From Maritalea porphyrae (GTDB taxonomy: Bacteria; Pseudomonadota; Alphaproteobacteria; Rhizobiales; Devosiaceae): a stretch of DNA of 64,000 nucleotides. Numbering within the stretch: the first letter of the stretch is position 1; each line of letters opens with the position of its first letter. The stretch is from NCBI RefSeq assembly GCF_030159895.1, contig NZ_BSNI01000002.1:2444306-2508305 (forward strand). The letters run 5' to 3'. The translations under genes were made by a program, and so were the position numbers. A model generated the notes under the pieces. That model was not told the DNA's origin. It saw only the letters and a list, made by a program, of their open reading frames with translations, and searched no databases. Shown here in pieces: positions 44,214 to 54,123 of this stretch.

Positions 44214-45428
44214 TTATGCCTCTGAGCGTGGATTGATCAAGATAAGTGATCCCATCACGCATAGGCCGCCAATGCCCGCAATCGCAACAGAAAGACCAAA
44301 TGCGTTTGCCCCAAACTGCGCAAACACAAAGCCGAAACCAAACACAGTGGTTGCCAGCAAACCCTGCCCCAAAACCTGGACGCTACTTTGCGCTTCCGCC
44401 GCAAATTTCTCTGCCGTCCAGTTGGCGACAAAGTTAAGCGTGCCCAAGTATGTCACGCCAAACGAAAACGCGTGCAGCATTTGCAAAACAAAGTATCCGT
44501 AAACTGGCAATTCAAGCGTCATCCCATACCAGCGCAAACACGTCATACCAGCAGCAAACAGCATAAGGTGACGGGCTGAAAAGCGTCGCGCAATTCGCGC
44601 AAACGCGAGAAACACAACCACCTCAGCAGCAGACCCAATTGCCCAGAGTGGCCCAATCACCTCTTTGCCAATACCCTGCTGATCCCATAGCAGTGACCCA
44701 AATGTGTAAAGCGGGCCGTGAGACGCTGTTATTAAAGCGGACCCAACAATCGCAAGGATGAACCACGGGCGAAACATGTGTTTGAACTCTTGCGCCTGCA
44801 ACCGGTGCGGCGGCGGTGCGTTCTTCGCTTCTTCTTTGATCTTTGCATCTTCAGGCGCGGTTGCGCGGAACGCAGGCAATTGAAAAGCCACAACGCCACG
44901 CAAAAAACTCAAGCCAACAAATAAGGGTAAGAACAGTGCAATACCTGCCCACCCCAAATACCAGCCGCCGATCAAGTTTGCAGCCACATACCCCACGGTG
45001 CCCCAAACTCTGATCAACGCAAACTCGCTTCCGCGACGGCGCGTCATGCGAACCGTTGCTGCATCAATGATTGGGGATAGCGCCATGACGGGCAAAACAC
45101 ACAAAGTCCAAATGGCAATGATCGGCCAAACATCGCTAGTGAGGAACAGAAAGAAAGGGGCGACAGCAGCGATCAAACTGCAAACCAAAATCACTGAGCG
45201 CCAGTCGGACGCTTTGTCTGCTAACCGACCAACGAAAATGTTGATCATCACCATGGTCCAAATCGGTATGGCGTTCAAAATGCCGATATCTGCGTCGCTG
45301 AACCCTTTATGGCGCAACCACAACGGCAGGAATGGCACCGCGACACCAACCGCCAAAAACATAGAACCGTAATAGTAAGACGCCCGTGCCTCGGAAGAGG
45401 ACAAGCGCGAAATGATACCGATGGACAT
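44214..45428 (-). CDS. MFS transporter (MFS_1-like, PucC/HcaT-like)
   Basis: The 404-residue protein has about twelve membrane segments and the layout of the MFS_1-like family (3-phenylpropionate/nucleoside permease type), with YYYGSMFLAVGVAVPFLPLW at the start and GRLADKASDWRSVIL in the first cytoplasmic loop. The start at 45428 (MSIGIISRLSSSEARAS) is chosen because GGGAA lies a suitable distance upstream and because it removes a non-membrane extension of 22 residues. The substrate is unknown. It is monocistronic and convergent with the GPR-like gene. Confidence 0.85.
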   Translation of the reverse strand: MSIGIISRLSSSEARASYYYGSMFLAVGVAVPFLPLWLRHKGFSDADIGILNAIPIWTMVMINIFVGRLADKASDWRSVILVCSLIAAVAPFFLFLTSDVWPIIAIWTLCVLPVMALSPIIDAATVRMTRRRGSEFALIRVWGTVGYVAANLIGGWYLGWAGIALFLPLFVGLSFLRGVVAFQLPAFRATAPEDAKIKEEAKNAPPPHRLQAQEFKHMFRPWFILAIVGSALITASHGPLYTFGSLLWDQQGIGKEVIGPLWAIGSAAEVVVFLAFARIARRFSARHLMLFAAGMTCLRWYGMTLELPVYGYFVLQMLHAFSFGVTYLGTLNFVANWTAEKFAAEAQSSVQVLGQGLLATTVFGFGFVFAQFGANAFGLSVAIAGIGGLCVMGSLILINPRSEA

Positions 45429-45522
45429 GAGCCATTTCCCGAATAGGAGACAATGTGGACTTGCATCGTTGCCCTGAAATTGCCTATTCGGCAAGCAATT
45501 TTATACTTTGGTATTAGAAAAA

Positions 45523-46548
45523 CTACGCCGCAACACTGATTTCTGAATCGGTTGGGGCGAGATAATCAAAGAACATTTTTGCGCATTCGGCCCATGTAAA
45601 CCTTGCAGCATGGCGCAGAACATCTTCCCTTTTGAGAGATAGCGCTTGCGTAACAGCAATGTCCAACCGCTCATTCATCCGCCCGGCAAGCGGATCAGTA
45701 AGCACGTCAATTGGCCCGATTACAGGATAGGCAGCAACCGGAACGCCACACGCCATCGCTTCAAGCATGACATTCCCAAACGTGTCTGTTTTTGATGGAA
45801 AAACAAACACATCAGCACTTTGATAATGCGCGGCGAGTTCTGCCCCAGTTTTCTGCCCCACAAAATGCGCCTCAGGATATCGCGCGCGCAGCTCATCAAG
45901 CTGTGGACCGTCGCCAACCACAATTTTTGATCCCGGCATATCAAGTTGCAAAAACGCCTCGACATTTTTTTCAACTGCAACGCGCCCCACACACACCATG
46001 TGAGGTCCAGGCAGTTCGCCAAACAATGTTTTCCGCGCTGGGAAAAATTGTGCTCTGTCGACACCACGTGTCCACGGCACCACACCTTGAAAACCCCGCT
46101 GCGCCAAATCAACAACAACAGATTGCGTGGGTACCATGGTGCGCGCAGCTGCTTCATGGAACCAACGCAAATAGGCATAGCTCCATTCAGCCGGAACGGG
46201 TAAGCGCGCGGCAATATATTCTGCAAATCGGGTATGATAGCTGGTGGTGAAAGGAAGGTGGCGGTTCAAACAAACTTGCCGCGCCAACAGCCCTAAGGGC
46301 CCTTCGGTGGCAATATGTATGAAGTGAGGCTGCACCTCATCAATTACATCTTCAACATGGCCCAAATGGGCAAGAGAAATTCGAATTTCTGGGTAAGTGG
46401 GCAGTGGCATGGTCCAGAAACGCTCGGGCGTCAGATAATCAACCACATGTCCAAAAGTTCTTAGTTCATCGCCAATATTGTCTAGACAGCGAACCACGCC
46501 GTTGACTTGTGGATGCCAAGCATCCGTGACGATGAGAATGCGTTTCAT
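45523..46548 (-). CDS. agt: Glycosyltransferase of family 4, Agt-like glycolipid synthase
   Basis: The 341-residue enzyme is a GT-B fold glycosyltransferase (GT4): N-terminal ILIVTDAWHPQVNGVVR, acceptor-side SYHTRF, and the C-terminal nucleotide-sugar region with VCVGRVAVEKN, FVFPSKTDTFGNVMLEAMAC. It overlaps plcP by four bases. Next to a PlcP-type phosphoesterase this matches the plcP-agt pair, in which phospholipids are cleaved and the diacylglycerol is glycosylated to replace phosphate-containing lipids during phosphate starvation. The sugar (glucose or glucuronate) cannot be told. Confidence 0.82.
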   Translation of the reverse strand: MKRILIVTDAWHPQVNGVVRCLDNIGDELRTFGHVVDYLTPERFWTMPLPTYPEIRISLAHLGHVEDVIDEVQPHFIHIATEGPLGLLARQVCLNRHLPFTTSYHTRFAEYIAARLPVPAEWSYAYLRWFHEAAARTMVPTQSVVVDLAQRGFQGVVPWTRGVDRAQFFPARKTLFGELPGPHMVCVGRVAVEKNVEAFLQLDMPGSKIVVGDGPQLDELRARYPEAHFVGQKTGAELAAHYQSADVFVFPSKTDTFGNVMLEAMACGVPVAAYPVIGPIDVLTDPLAGRMNERLDIAVTQALSLKREDVLRHAARFTWAECAKMFFDYLAPTDSEISVAA

Positions 46549-47345
46549 GCAACCTTTCGCGATTTCTTAGGTCGCGTCCCCGACTTCGGCGATGCCATTT
46601 CGGTCCAGCGGATCAGCTCAAATTCACCATCATGGTGTTCTACAATGGCGGTGCAGCTCTCCACCCAATCGCCTGTGTTGATATATCGGGTACCATATTT
46701 GTCGTGCATGTCAGCATGATGAATGTGGCCGCAAATTACACCGTCAACGCCGGACTGTTTTGCTTCGTGCGCCAGTGCCTCTTCATACCGACCGATAAAG
46801 CTCACCGCGTTCTTTACTTTATGCTTTGCCCAAGCCGACAAGGACCAATAGCTAAAGCCCATCTTGCGACGTACAAAATTGACGCCGATATTCAGCCGAA
46901 GCGCCGCGTTGTAAGCCCAATCGCCTACATGTGCGAGCCATTTAGCGTGGCGAACCACCACATCAAACTGATCGCCGTGGATCACCAAGTAGCGTTTGCC
47001 GTCAGCAGCATGGTGGACTGTGCGATCAATGATCTCAATATCGCCGAAATGGGTACCAAGATAGTTGCGCAAAAACTCATCATGATTGCCTGGCAAGTAT
47101 ACAATGCGAGCGCCCTTACGCGCCTTGCGCAGCAACTTTTGAAGTAGAATATTGTAGGCGGCTGGCCACCGCCAGTTTTTCTGCAAACGCCAACCGTCCA
47201 GAATATCGCCAACCAAGTAAATGGTTTCAGCATCATAGCAGCGCAAAAAATCGAGAAGCTGATCAACCTTGATCGTCTTCATGCCCAAATGCACGTCCGA
47301 TATAAACAACGCTTTGACGTGCTTTGAGTTGTTTTCTGGTGTCAT
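46545..47345 (-). CDS. plcP: PlcP-like phospholipase C (metallophosphoesterase)
   Basis: The 266-residue protein has the calcineurin-type metal site: DVHLG (Asp17, His19), GDILDGW (46-52), GNHDE (86-90), HGDQ, and GHIHHAD. Such proteins are often labelled UDP-2,3-diacylglucosamine diphosphatase, but those beside an Agt glycosyltransferase are PlcP phospholipases that release diacylglycerol. The C-terminal 20 residues are Lys/Arg-rich (SGTRPKKSRKVA), likely for membrane contact. A true LpxH role is the alternative. A possible Pho half-box lies 66 bp upstream. Confidence 0.83.
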   Translation of the reverse strand: MTPENNSKHVKALFISDVHLGMKTIKVDQLLDFLRCYDAETIYLVGDILDGWRLQKNWRWPAAYNILLQKLLRKARKGARIVYLPGNHDEFLRNYLGTHFGDIEIIDRTVHHAADGKRYLVIHGDQFDVVVRHAKWLAHVGDWAYNAALRLNIGVNFVRRKMGFSYWSLSAWAKHKVKNAVSFIGRYEEALAHEAKQSGVDGVICGHIHHADMHDKYGTRYINTGDWVESCTAIVEHHDGEFELIRWTEMASPKSGTRPKKSRKVA

Positions 47346-47410
47346 TGATAACGCTCACTTCGTTCTTTTGCGCGGGTGAAATCTATCTAGCCGATTCCAA
47401 AATCACAATT

Positions 47411-47417
47411 ATGACAG
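47411..47417 (-). promoter_or_regulatory. Possible Pho-box half-site upstream of plcP
   Basis: Read on the - strand this is CTGTCAT, one exact half of the PHO box (CTGTCAT-N4-CTGTCAT). The second half is poor at the expected spacing, although TTGTGAT lies two bases closer. Weak support only. Confidence 0.25.
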
Positions 47418-47497
47418 TGTATATTGAACTCTAACATCCGGCAAAGACTAGATTTTTCATCACATTCAAACCCTTGCACTTGGTCGTCGCAACATAA

Positions 47498-48589
47498 TCA
47501 TTGCAATCGATTTTTCAAGGCGACAATCCGTTTGTAGCTGGCTTTGATTTTGGCTGCGAATGCAGGATCGCGCTGCGCTTCAGCTTCTAACACCGCCAAA
47601 ATTCGATCCGGCAATCCCAGCGATGGCTTCACCGTGTTGGAGAACAGCAAAATGTCATTGCCAGCATTAACCGCACGCACAATTGCATCTTCAAAACCAA
47701 AGTGCTTGGTAATCGCACCCATTTCCATGTCATCGGAAATGATCACCCCGTTAAAGCCCATACCCTGCCGCAAAACCGTCGTCAGCGCCACAGGCGAAAG
47801 GCTTGCAGGCACCTGCCCTTCACCATCACGCACATAGCCCTTGTGGAACAAATGGCCGGCCATCACCATGTCGGCTTTACCCGCCTTGATGAGCGTTTCA
47901 AATGGTTCATATTCGGCTTCAACCCAACTCTGCGAGATATCGACAAACCCCAGATGGCTATCAGCTGCGCTAGAGCCATGGCCGGGAAAGTGCTTAAGCG
48001 CTGTGATCATTCCATGCTGATGATGGCCATCAATAAAGGACGTTGCGAACTTGGCCGTAATGTCAGCACGCGAGGAAAAAGAACGGCCATACTTGGCAAT
48101 AATTGGATTGTTTTTGTTGATGATTAGATCAACCACAGGACCAAAATTTGTGTTGAACCCCAGTTTGCGCATCCGCTTGGCCAAATCCGTGTAGAGTGCT
48201 TTGGCGCTATCTTTATCCATATTCAGCGCAACATCTCGCGCGCGCGGAATTTCTTTGAACCCAACAGCACTTGTGAGGCGTTCAACAACGCCCCCTTCCT
48301 GATCGATCGCAATCAGAGGCGCCAATGCAGAATTGGCCGTTGAGAAATCTTTATTCATCCGGGCCACATCGTTCTGGCTTTTCACGTTGTATTTCAGATA
48401 CATCACACCGCCGACACGGCCGTCGCTGATCAATTTAACCAATTGTCGATGCTGTTTGGCGCTAGCGCTATCATGGGCAAACCCAATCATGATCATTTGT
48501 CCCGCCATGTCGCGGAGTGATTGAGCTTGAACGGCTGTCGAGATCAAACAAGCTGATAGAAGAACCACAAATCGAAGTAAGTGCCGCAT
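47498..48589 (-). CDS. nagZ: Beta-N-acetylhexosaminidase, glycoside hydrolase family 3 (NagZ-like)
   Basis: The 363-residue enzyme has the GH3 signatures IDQEGGVVERL, KHFPGHGSS with the following DSH dyad (the NagZ acid/base histidine) and IISDDMEMGAI with the nucleophile Asp. It releases GlcNAc from muropeptides or chitin-like sugars. The start at 48589 is chosen because AGGA sits five bases upstream. It gives a signal peptide (MRHLLRFVVLLSACLISTAVQA), so unlike cytoplasmic NagZ this one is exported. It lies 66 bp after the CHASE2 gene on the same strand. Confidence 0.92.
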   Translation of the reverse strand: MRHLLRFVVLLSACLISTAVQAQSLRDMAGQMIMIGFAHDSASAKQHRQLVKLISDGRVGGVMYLKYNVKSQNDVARMNKDFSTANSALAPLIAIDQEGGVVERLTSAVGFKEIPRARDVALNMDKDSAKALYTDLAKRMRKLGFNTNFGPVVDLIINKNNPIIAKYGRSFSSRADITAKFATSFIDGHHQHGMITALKHFPGHGSSAADSHLGFVDISQSWVEAEYEPFETLIKAGKADMVMAGHLFHKGYVRDGEGQVPASLSPVALTTVLRQGMGFNGVIISDDMEMGAITKHFGFEDAIVRAVNAGNDILLFSNTVKPSLGLPDRILAVLEAEAQRDPAFAAKIKASYKRIVALKNRLQ

Positions 48590-48654
48590 AAAAATCCTGT
48601 GCATTGGAATATGAAATGAAGGGGTAATAGGCAAAAACGGCAAACAAATGGCGT

Positions 48655-51453
48655 TTAGCTTGCAGCTTTTTGCAAAATCTCTTGCGGCTCATCAATGGCC
48701 AGCATCTTGCAGAATTTTTCGTTCGATTGCGGACGTCCAAACAAATAGCCCTGCCCAATGCCGCAACCCGCAAGCCGCAAAACCCACGCTTGATCTTTGG
48801 TCTCAATGCCTTCAGCAACCACTCGCTTATTCATCGCTGTAGAAAGCGAAAGAACTGATTGAACAATAGCCATGGATTGCTCATCCTCAGGCAGGTTTTT
48901 CACGAACGATTGATCAATTTTCACTTTATCAACTGGCAGACGGCTCAAATAGCTTAGCGACGAATAGCCGGTGCCAAAATCGTCCAGCGCAACACCAACG
49001 CCCATATCAACGATCTCATTCAGCGTCTGGATGAACTTGTCCTGCTTGGTTACAAAAACGCTTTCTGTGATTTCAATGTCCAAACGATCTGCTGGCAATT
49101 TTGAAACTTCGAGCGCGTGTTTGATGGCAGAAACCACATCGCCATATTCAAATTGAACGGCAGATACGTTCACAGCCAGCTTACCCGGCTTTGGCCACTT
49201 CATTGCGTCAGCACAAGCTTGCTCTAGCACCCAACGACCAATCTCGATGATCATGCCACTATCTTCAGCTACCGAGATAAAGCGGTCCGGACGTACGGTT
49301 CCAAGTTCAGGATGTTGCCAGCGCACCAACGCTTCAGCGCCCAAACAGTACCCAGTTTCCATGTCCACTTGTGGTTGATAATGGATATATAATTGTTTGT
49401 TGGCCACCGCATCCAGCAGCGCCATTTCTACCCGTTGACGGTCTTGAATACGATCATTGAGTTCGGACAGGAATAGTGAATAACTATTGCCTGGTATGTT
49501 CTTAGCTTCAGAAAGCGCCATATCGGCCTGAGAGATTAGAGCCTTCGGCGTGAATCCAGAATTATTCGTGTCGGTCATGCCAATGCTTACGCCAATCAAG
49601 GCACGGTGCCCTTCAAGCTCGTAGGGTTTCGTCATCACCGAGATTAACTCTTCAGAGAATTCATCAATATCTTCGTAAGACATCAAACCAGGTTTTGCTG
49701 CAGCAAACCGGTCCGCACCCAAGCGCGCAACGCTGTATAGGCCAAATTCATTCATCCGTTTTGCCACTTCGCGCAGCAACAAATCACCCGCCGCGTGACC
49801 CAACGTTTCGTTGATGTTCTTAAAGCGGTCGAGATCCAACAAGATCATCGTTAGAGGTTGCCGGTTTGCAGCGCTGTCTCCGATGAATGCGAGAAGCTCC
49901 TCTTCCAAACGCGAACGCGTAAAGGCACCAGTCAATGGATCATGATTGGCGAGATAGTTCATGCGCTTTTCGTGATTATATCGGTGCGTGATATCCCGGA
50001 ACGTCAAACAAGCCACATAGTCTGTGAGCTGCTTTTTCGCATCGTTTTCATCGAATTTTGCCACCCGCGAAACCGTCACTGAGTACTCAATGACCAGCTC
50101 TGGCTCATCTCCACTACCGTGACGCAAGATAAGCGTTTCTGGAACGACATTCTTCTCACGGTTTTGCTTTGCCAACCCAAGCGCCGTTGTAACTTCTTGG
50201 AACAATTTTTCCGGCAGCACAGAACTAGTTGAACCGACAAAGCTGCTGCGCAAATCAAGCATTTGACGCGCCGGCGTGCTCGCCGCCAACACGATTAACG
50301 CGCTATCGATAATGATCACGCCATCAAAATTGTCGGCAATAACGCGATCAAGAATGGCCTGCATGCGCGAGTTCTCGCCAGAGACTTTGCGCACCAGCAA
50401 ACGCTGAATGTCCATTGCCTCAAGCACTTTAAGCACATAAGTCAGCACAATCCCAAAATGCACCCAGAAAGTCTCTGACAAAATCAGAAGGTGCGCTTGC
50501 CCTAAAAACGCAACCGCTTCAACGATGATAGATACGCCGATGAAGGCGAATGCCATTCGAATGATCGGCGGACGCCGAAAGAGTGCAACAATGGCAGCGA
50601 ATATGCCAAATATCAGCCAGCCAAAGACAGAACCGCCATCTGACAGCTCTCGGTTTTGAATGCGCGTTTCTGCAGCCAGAACTTGCACAAGTGGGCCGGG
50701 AATACGACCATAGCGTGGCACTTCAAGCAGATCGCCCAACTCAAGCGCAGATGCACCAATGATGACCTTTTTGCCTTCAATGCGTTGGGCATCAATTTGA
50801 CCATTTAGCAAATCGATCAGCGGAATTCGGTCAATGCTGCCCAGCTCAATCGAATAATCAACGTAATAGAAATTGTTGTTCGATGTCTCTGGCTTGGGTG
50901 AAAACAAAGTCGGCAATGAAGGGACGATACGTTCCTCAATCATGCCATATTTGGCAAATTCCCACACCAGACCATCTTGTTCAGGTTCAACATTGACCAA
51001 CGCCAACTCTGAATGCGCGCGAAACTCTTCCAGCGGCAAGTTGGTCAACAAGGTCAATTCGCCGTTGGTGCCAAACCCAATTTGTTGAAGTGCCGCAAGA
51101 TAGGTGAACCCGCCTGCTCGCTCCAAAGCCTTTGCAAATTCTGCATCATTTTCTGGTTGAGAGCGGGATGAAAAATCGACATCAAACGCGATTTCGTAGG
51201 CGTTGAGGCGCACCAACTCATCTAGAACACCTGCGTAAACCCAGCGTGGCCATGGCCAAACACCAATTTGGTGCAAGCTACGCGCATCAATGTCCACCAT
51301 GACGATTTCGCCAGAGACATTCACGTGATGTTGGGAAAAACGCCATTCTCGAAATGTGTTGTCGATACCGCGAAAGAAGCCATTTTGGCTAGCTAAGAAC
51401 GCAGCAATCCCTAGAAGGAAAATAGCGGCAAAGTTTCTTAGTCCTGGACGCAT
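48655..51453 (-). CDS. CHASE2-PAS-GGDEF-EAL sensor, probable c-di-GMP phosphodiesterase
   Basis: The 932-residue protein has an N-terminal signal anchor, an extracytoplasmic CHASE2 sensor (about 25-280), and three membrane segments (around LIFGIFAAIVALF, FIGVSIIVEAVAFLG, HFGIVLTYVLKVL). A PAS-like region, GGDEF and EAL domains follow. The GGDEF motif is GADRF (bases 49705-49719), so cyclase activity is probably lost. EAL is intact: EALVRW, NVSAVQFE, DIEITES, DDFGTGYSSL, VVAEGIE. It follows two FecR-domain genes on the same strand, a common pairing with CHASE2. ATG at 51453 is preferred to TTG at 51459. Confidence 0.93.
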   Translation of the reverse strand: MRPGLRNFAAIFLLGIAAFLASQNGFFRGIDNTFREWRFSQHHVNVSGEIVMVDIDARSLHQIGVWPWPRWVYAGVLDELVRLNAYEIAFDVDFSSRSQPENDAEFAKALERAGGFTYLAALQQIGFGTNGELTLLTNLPLEEFRAHSELALVNVEPEQDGLVWEFAKYGMIEERIVPSLPTLFSPKPETSNNNFYYVDYSIELGSIDRIPLIDLLNGQIDAQRIEGKKVIIGASALELGDLLEVPRYGRIPGPLVQVLAAETRIQNRELSDGGSVFGWLIFGIFAAIVALFRRPPIIRMAFAFIGVSIIVEAVAFLGQAHLLILSETFWVHFGIVLTYVLKVLEAMDIQRLLVRKVSGENSRMQAILDRVIADNFDGVIIIDSALIVLAASTPARQMLDLRSSFVGSTSSVLPEKLFQEVTTALGLAKQNREKNVVPETLILRHGSGDEPELVIEYSVTVSRVAKFDENDAKKQLTDYVACLTFRDITHRYNHEKRMNYLANHDPLTGAFTRSRLEEELLAFIGDSAANRQPLTMILLDLDRFKNINETLGHAAGDLLLREVAKRMNEFGLYSVARLGADRFAAAKPGLMSYEDIDEFSEELISVMTKPYELEGHRALIGVSIGMTDTNNSGFTPKALISQADMALSEAKNIPGNSYSLFLSELNDRIQDRQRVEMALLDAVANKQLYIHYQPQVDMETGYCLGAEALVRWQHPELGTVRPDRFISVAEDSGMIIEIGRWVLEQACADAMKWPKPGKLAVNVSAVQFEYGDVVSAIKHALEVSKLPADRLDIEITESVFVTKQDKFIQTLNEIVDMGVGVALDDFGTGYSSLSYLSRLPVDKVKIDQSFVKNLPEDEQSMAIVQSVLSLSTAMNKRVVAEGIETKDQAWVLRLAGCGIGQGYLFGRPQSNEKFCKMLAIDEPQEILQKAAS

Positions 51454-51558
51454 CGACAAAAATGACTCAACTCAACAAACAATTGGGGCGCCATAATGCA
51501 ATATTTGCGTTACGACGCCCTTAACTATGCACGGGCCATATCTAGGTTTTGTTGTCTA

Positions 51559-52920
51559 TTACAACTTCAAAGCATCTTTTGCTGCTTTCTCGGCCTCTTT
51601 AGCCGCATCTTTTGCAGCTTTTTCTTCGGCTTCAGCAGCTTCCTTGGCTGCCTTCTCCGCTTCCTTAGCGGCATCTTCTGCCGCTTTCTCAGCGTCCTTA
51701 GCAGCATCTTCCGCGGCCTTAGCGGCATCTTTCGCGGCATCCTCAGCGGCCTTTTCGGCTGCCTTCGCGGCCTTTTCTTCGGCCTCAGCTGCTTCCTTAG
51801 CGGCTTTTTCAGCTTCTTTGGCCGCATCCTCGGCTGCTTTTTCGGCTTCCTTCGCGGCCTTTTCTTCGGCCTCAGCTGCTTCCTTAGCAGCTTTTTCAGC
51901 TTCTTTGGCCGCATCCTCGGCTGCTTTTTCGGCTTCCTTCGCGGCCTTCTCAGCATCCTTCGCTGCATCTTCGGCAGCTTTTTCCTTGGCTTTTGCCTCT
52001 TCCGCTGCTTTCTCTGCAGCTGCAATTGCCGCTTCATCTCCAGACTTCTTGGCGTCTTTTAATGCTTGTTCCGCAGCCTTTTTCTCAGCCTCAGCTTGTG
52101 CGGCAACTGCTTCGGCATTCGCTGCATTTTGCGCTGCTGCATTTGCATTAGCTGCTGCCTGGTTAACCGTCGCATTCGGCAACTGCGTATTACCTTCAGT
52201 CGCCGCCTTGATATCAGCAACCTGCAGTGGTTGACCTTGTTGCTCTGCAACTTCTTCTACCTGTGCAACCTCAATTTTTGCCTGCGGATTTGCTTTTTTA
52301 GCCTTTTTAACAATCTCTTTGACCGTCAAAACCTTATTCGTTGCTGTAGAACGGATTGGCTCTTTCGCGCCGCTACCTTCGACAGTCAAAACAGGCTTGT
52401 CTTTAGTGTTTAGTTTCACCTTTTGGCGTGGCTTGACATCAACCTTCATGCCTGCACGGTCATCCCGCGCCTCAACGCGACCACGGTCCACTTTGATTTC
52501 GGCAGCCCCGCCGTTGCGATCCGCGGTAACAGTAAATTTGGTACCTTTTACCACCGCGGCCAACAACGGCGCGCGCACTTCAAAATGCTGCACATTGCGT
52601 TTTTCAACATCGACAGTCAGTTCACCAAAGTCCTGTGACACGACAGTGTATTGCGACCCATTCTTATCGGAAATACGCACACGGGTATCACCACGCAAGC
52701 TTATGCTTTCTTTGCCGCGTTGAAGTACCACACGCGCATTCTTCGCTGTTTGGATCGCGCTGTCATCAGAGACAACGTCACCGCGCTTCAATTGCACCCA
52801 TTCACCCGATTTAAAGATGAACACACCACCACGCAACTTGCTCGCAACCCAGTCGTCAGCAATCGATGCCGTGGTCATCGCAACGAATGCGATAATTGTG
52901 ATGATAAACTTTTTGAACAT
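51559..52920 (-). CDS. FecR-domain secreted protein with Ala/Lys/Glu repeat tail
   Basis: The 453-residue protein has a signal peptide (MFKKFIITIIAFVAMTTASIA|DD) and a FecR domain: GGVFIFKSGEWVQLKRGDVV, TRVRISDKNGSQYTVVSQDF, EVRAPLLAAVVKGTKFTV. A linker follows, then about 190 residues almost wholly Ala, Lys, Glu and Asp. That tail includes an 87-base tandem repeat and should form one long single helix, perhaps crossing periplasm or binding peptidoglycan. The start at 52920 gives the signal peptide. It is a paralogue of the next gene and precedes the CHASE2-EAL gene by 105 bp. Confidence 0.88.
   Translation of the reverse strand: MFKKFIITIIAFVAMTTASIADDWVASKLRGGVFIFKSGEWVQLKRGDVVSDDSAIQTAKNARVVLQRGKESISLRGDTRVRISDKNGSQYTVVSQDFGELTVDVEKRNVQHFEVRAPLLAAVVKGTKFTVTADRNGGAAEIKVDRGRVEARDDRAGMKVDVKPRQKVKLNTKDKPVLTVEGSGAKEPIRSTATNKVLTVKEIVKKAKKANPQAKIEVAQVEEVAEQQGQPLQVADIKAATEGNTQLPNATVNQAAANANAAAQNAANAEAVAAQAEAEKKAAEQALKDAKKSGDEAAIAAAEKAAEEAKAKEKAAEDAAKDAEKAAKEAEKAAEDAAKEAEKAAKEAAEAEEKAAKEAEKAAEDAAKEAEKAAKEAAEAEEKAAKAAEKAAEDAAKDAAKAAEDAAKDAEKAAEDAAKEAEKAAKEAAEAEEKAAKDAAKEAEKAAKDALKL
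51768..51941 (-). repeat. 87-base tandem repeat in the FecR-protein tail
   Basis: Two nearly identical 87-base copies (29 codons each) lie head to tail, 51768-51854 and 51855-51941, judged from the repeated GGCCTCAGCT at 51781 and 51868. A more diverged third copy starts near 51619. They encode Ala/Glu/Lys helix. Confidence 0.8.
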
Positions 52921-53034
52921 GATCTGCCCTGCCAAACAATTCTTTGTCTTTTCGTTGCCGCCATCATCGCCGAGGCTAGTAAACAAAGCTGTTAACATGA
53001 GTGGTAAAACCAATTTTGGCGTAAACAGGTCATT

Positions 53035-53068
53035 AAAAAGGGCGCTAAAACTTTACGTTTCAGCGCCC
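53035..53068 (-). terminator. Terminator between the two FecR genes
   Basis: On the - strand GGGCGCTGAAAC and GTTTTAGCGCCC pair (one mismatch) around GTAAA, followed by five T. The upstream FecR gene is therefore probably a separate unit. Confidence 0.88.
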
Positions 53069-53100
53069 AAATCACTTCAAAACCAATTCAAGAACGATGA

Positions 53101-53925
<825 letters not shown>

Positions 53926-54066
53926 GATAGCAATATCCCTTTGCGCGCTTTGTCGCCTGTAATCGAATGCATAACCTGCGGCGCAAAGGTAAAGATACCA
54001 ATTACGGCGAACGCAATACCAGCAATTCAAAAGCAACGTGTGTTGCTATGGCAAAGAAAGTGTAAA

Positions 54067-54097
54067 GAAAAAGGCGCCGAAACAGAGTCCCGACGCC
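54067..54097 (-). terminator. Terminator of acs
   Basis: On the - strand GGCGTCG and CGGCGCC pair (one G-T) around an 11-base loop, followed by TTTTT. Confidence 0.8.
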
Positions 54098-54123
54098 CAT
54101 TGTTCAACTATGTCGAACAGGAT

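Noticed and set aside
51619-51941. CRISPR array
   Set aside because: The repeats are adjacent 87-base coding copies without unique spacers; no cas genes are present.
51496-52234. Antisense frames opposite the FecR tail (Phe/Gly- and Ala/Ser-rich)
   Set aside because: They are shadows of the Ala/Lys/Glu repeat; the secreted FecR protein on the - strand has signal peptide and domain.
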